Of a DNA stretch of 32,893 bases, positions 30,415 through 32,893 are shown one piece after another. The notes under the pieces were generated by a model. The model saw only the letters and a program-made list of their open reading frames with translations, made no database searches and was not told the origin of the DNA. The translations under genes and the position numbers were made by a program. The DNA comes from Verrucomicrobium sp. BvORR034 (GTDB lineage Bacteria > Verrucomicrobiota > Verrucomicrobiia > Verrucomicrobiales > Verrucomicrobiaceae), in the NCBI RefSeq assembly GCF_000739635.1, contig NZ_BATQ01000101.1, positions 1-32,893 of the forward strand. The letters are read 5' to 3'. How positions within the stretch are numbered: the first letter of the stretch is position 1; every line of letters begins with the position of its first letter.

Positions 30415-32893
30415 TTACTCATCGCTGACACCCTGGGGCCATGGCAACTGCAAAATGACGCGGGTGCCTTCGCCGGGAGCACTGTGGATCTGGCAGGTGC
30501 CATGCAACTCACGAATGCGCTCCTGGATGTTGACCAGCCCGTCGGCCCCGGGCGGCGAGGTTGCTGCCTCGAACCCGCGACCGTTGTCCGCGATCTCGAT
30601 ATGGAGACCATGGCCAGCCAGTTTCACCGACAGCTCCACCCGGGAGGCCCCGGCATGTTTCACGATGTTGGTGAGCGTCTCCTTCACCGCCAGGAAGAGG
30701 TGGTGCCGGTACTCTGCCGAGACTGCACGATCAGGCACCTCATCGGGCAGGGAGAGCTCGCACTCCAGCCCGCCCGCACTCAGGAAATCCACCGCATGCT
30801 GCCCCACGTAGTCCACCAGACTGCGCAGGGTGTCGTTGCGAGGATTCACGGCCCAGACGATCTCATCCAGCGAGGTGACCGCACGGCGCGCGATCGCCGC
30901 CATCTCGGCGATGTGCCCGGGTGACGCCTCGGGAGGATCAAGCTGGGCGAGCTGGCTGGTGATGGCGATCTGCGTGAGGCTGGCCCCCAGTTCATCATGC
31001 ATGTCCCGCGCGATGCGGGTGCGCTCCCGGTCCAGGGCGGCCTGCCGCTCCACCTCCGCCATGCGGTTGCGCCAGCGCCGGTTGATGATGCTTCGGGCAA
31101 TCCACGCCACGCCCACGATGGCGGCCACGAGACAGGCGAGACGGAACCAGACGGTCTGCCAGAAGAACGGGCGCACCGTGATGGAGATGGAGGCCCCGGT
31201 CTCATTCCACCGGCCACTGTCATTGGCGGCGATCACGGTGAAAGTGTAGCTGCCAGCTGGCAGACGGGAGTAGATGGCGTGGCGCTCGCGGCTGTTCTCC
31301 GTCCACTCGGTGTCCAGCCCGCGCATCTTGTACCGCACGCGGACGTTCTGCGGGGAGCGGAAGCTCATGGCCGCATACTCCACCTCCAGGCTGTGGTGAT
31401 TGGGCGGGAGGGTGAAGCTTTTCGCCCCATTCATCTCCAGCGGCTTCCCATCCAGCTTCACGGCATCGATCGTCACCGGCGGCGGGACGGGGTTGTCAGC
31501 GGCAGCATCCGGGTGCACCAGAGCCGTGCCCGTGCGCATGTTGAACCAAAGGGTGCCGCTCTGGTCTTGCAGCGTATTGGGCCAGTAGCCGCGTCCCGAC
31601 TGCAGACTGGCCAGACCCTCATCCCGCCCCACCTTGGCCACATGGAGCGGCGTGATTCGGCCGTCCGCAGCCGCGTCCAGCTCGGCCAGAGGCACGCGGA
31701 AGATGCCCTGCGCGCTGCCGCCCCACAGGCGCCCCTGCCCATCCAGCACCAGGTGCGAGATGCCGTTGAAGTCGAGCCCCTGCTCCAGCCCCACCAGGGT
31801 GAAGCGACCGTCTTTATGGCGGACCAGCCCCTCACTGGCGCGGCCGATCCACAAGGCGCCGTCCGGCGTGGCCAGCAGGCCGCGCACCGCCGCATCGCCG
31901 AAGTCTTCGGGCGTGCGGTCTTGCAGATCCCGATCCTTCACCGCGAGCAGTTGTCCCTCACTCGTGCCCGCCCACACCACACCCGCGGCATCCTGCACCA
32001 GGGTCTGGATGTAGGCATCGGCCAGGTTCGAGGAATACTTCCTCCACGATCCGCCGCGGTACTGCCAGAGATCCGCATTGATTGCCGTCCAGAGGCTGCC
32101 CTCGGCATCCATGAGCATGGCCCGGATGTTCCCCCAGGGCGAGGGGATGGGGAAGGGCACCGCCTTGAAGCCCCCCTCGGGAGTGGAGTGAAAGACGCCT
32201 TCATCCTTGGTCCCCACCCATATGGTGCCGTCCTGCCCGGCCACCACCGTGCGGGCCTCTGCCGCCGTCCATCCCGACTCCGCCCCCAGTCGCCGCCACT
32301 TGCCGGACTCCCGCTTCAGGAGATAACCATTCGTACCTGTCAGCCAGATGTTCCCCTGGGCATCCTGCGCGGTCGTGCACATCGCCTCCGCCACCAGCGG
32401 GCCCGCATCGGCCAGGGCCTCCAGCACGCGGGGGCGCACCCGCCACAGGCCCGCCTCACTGGCCCCCAGCCAGAGATTGCCCTCCAGGTCATCGGTCACC
32501 GCCGTTATTTCATGCAACGCCGATCCTGCCCGCATGAGTTTGCCGTCTTCCAGGTGGTAAACGTTGCCATCATAGAGACAGGCCCAGAGGCGCCCGGAGC
32601 GATCCTCAAACAGGCGTGTGATGGAGGTCTGCTCGGCGAATTCAGGCACAATGCCGATCTTGACCGGCACCGGCGTGTCCGCCCCCGGGTGCACGCGGAA
32701 GACATTGAGGCCCGCTGCCAGCCAGAGCCCGCCATCCGCCGCCGCACAGATGGCGGTGGAGCGTCGCCAGTTGGGGATGACGCTCAGGCTGGCCGCGTGG
32801 ACAAACACACCGTCCGACTCCCGGTAGCTGAGCAGGGCCTCTCCCGCCACCGCCCAGAATCGCCCGGCCCGATCGACGGTGAACTTGGCCACC
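30415..32893 (-). CDS. Propeller/Y_Y_Y sensor histidine kinase (HK2), 5' end beyond the window
   Basis: This frame is open through the right edge; about 825 residues are visible and the true start lies outside. The visible N-terminal part (to about 430) is a two-component-regulator beta-propeller with many blades such as GRLWACLYDGNVYHLEDGK, GNLWLGASEAGLWRVRPR and GALWIGRASEGLVRHKDGR. A Y_Y_Y domain (RVRYKMRGLDTEWTENS and following, about 495-550) and a membrane helix (about 555-580) come next. The HisKA_3 domain follows, with the phospho-His at about 632 in RTRIARDMHDELGASLTQ, and then HATPase_c (N-box TLTNIVKHA, DNGRGF about 769-774). This layout is common in Bacteroidetes and Verrucomicrobia polysaccharide sensors, but the ligand here is unknown. 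RR2 follows 20 bases downstream. Confidence 0.95.
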   Translation of the reverse strand, partial: VAKFTVDRAGRFWAVAGEALLSYRESDGVFVHAASLSVIPNWRRSTAICAAADGGLWLAAGLNVFRVHPGADTPVPVKIGIVPEFAEQTSITRLFEDRSGRLWACLYDGNVYHLEDGKLMRAGSALHEITAVTDDLEGNLWLGASEAGLWRVRPRVLEALADAGPLVAEAMCTTAQDAQGNIWLTGTNGYLLKRESGKWRRLGAESGWTAAEARTVVAGQDGTIWVGTKDEGVFHSTPEGGFKAVPFPIPSPWGNIRAMLMDAEGSLWTAINADLWQYRGGSWRKYSSNLADAYIQTLVQDAAGVVWAGTSEGQLLAVKDRDLQDRTPEDFGDAAVRGLLATPDGALWIGRASEGLVRHKDGRFTLVGLEQGLDFNGISHLVLDGQGRLWGGSAQGIFRVPLAELDAAADGRITPLHVAKVGRDEGLASLQSGRGYWPNTLQDQSGTLWFNMRTGTALVHPDAAADNPVPPPVTIDAVKLDGKPLEMNGAKSFTLPPNHHSLEVEYAAMSFRSPQNVRVRYKMRGLDTEWTENSRERHAIYSRLPAGSYTFTVIAANDSGRWNETGASISITVRPFFWQTVWFRLACLVAAIVGVAWIARSIINRRWRNRMAEVERQAALDRERTRIARDMHDELGASLTQIAITSQLAQLDPPEASPGHIAEMAAIARRAVTSLDEIVWAVNPRNDTLRSLVDYVGQHAVDFLSAGGLECELSLPDEVPDRAVSAEYRHHLFLAVKETLTNIVKHAGASRVELSVKLAGHGLHIEIADNGRGFEAATSPPGADGLVNIQERIRELHGTCQIHSAPGEGTRVILQLPWPQGVSDE

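Overview
The window is GC-rich and almost fully coding. It reads as a chromosomal piece of a free-living Verrucomicrobiota bacterium (PVC superphylum), probably close to Verrucomicrobium/Prosthecobacter-type genera. The evidence is the combination of a DUF1501 protein paired with a LamG/cytochrome c/DUF1549/DUF1553 protein, a PVC-type heme-binding protein with HEAT-like and discoidin-like parts, a PEP-CTERM surface protein with autotransporter-type beta-strand repeats, DUF5069, and two NarL-type two-component pairs. The genus is inference. I see no rRNA, tRNA, CRISPR array, transposase or phage gene. No stretch longer than about 300 bases lacks a gene.

Layout. 1-8464 is minus strand: a histidine kinase and LuxR-type regulator (HK1/RR1, overlapping by one base), then the large LamG/cytochrome/DUF1549/DUF1553 gene, a DUF1501 gene, and a Lon N-terminal-domain gene cut by the left edge. 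8540-12324 is plus strand, diverging from HK1: a secreted type I phosphodiesterase, a Tat-exported purple-acid-phosphatase-like enzyme and a PL6 polysaccharide lyase. 12321-12511 is a compact non-coding element with 8-bp terminal inverted repeats, lying between convergent genes. 12508-17661 is minus strand: an NHL-propeller protein with a strong terminator, then aspS, galM and a PP2C phosphatase. A single plus-strand gene (DUF5069, 17871-18311) follows and ends in a strong hairpin terminator. 18418-20922 is minus strand: a cyclophilin, a metallo-beta-lactamase-fold hydrolase with an HTH-like N-terminus, and a beta-hydroxyacid dehydrogenase. 21061-23501 holds four tandem paralogous membrane proteins resembling pseudopilin globular domains. 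23666-32893 is minus strand: a propeller/Y_Y_Y histidine kinase (cut by the right edge) and its regulator (HK2/RR2), then the PEP-CTERM beta-strand-repeat protein and the heme/discoidin protein.

How the parts may work together (inference). Both kinase/regulator pairs sit directly upstream of large exported-protein genes, and the leaders of both downstream genes carry copies of the same CATTCGGG-type motif, so each regulator may control its neighbour. The plus-strand trio looks like a small module for cutting an acidic polysaccharide and releasing phosphate outside the cell. aspS, galM, the cyclophilin and the dehydrogenase are housekeeping. Most genes lack a recognisable Shine-Dalgarno sequence and often have pyrimidines, frequently CC, just before the ATG. 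I used this to help choose starts.

The best candidate for an undescribed system is the four-gene pseudopilin-like array at 21061-23501.
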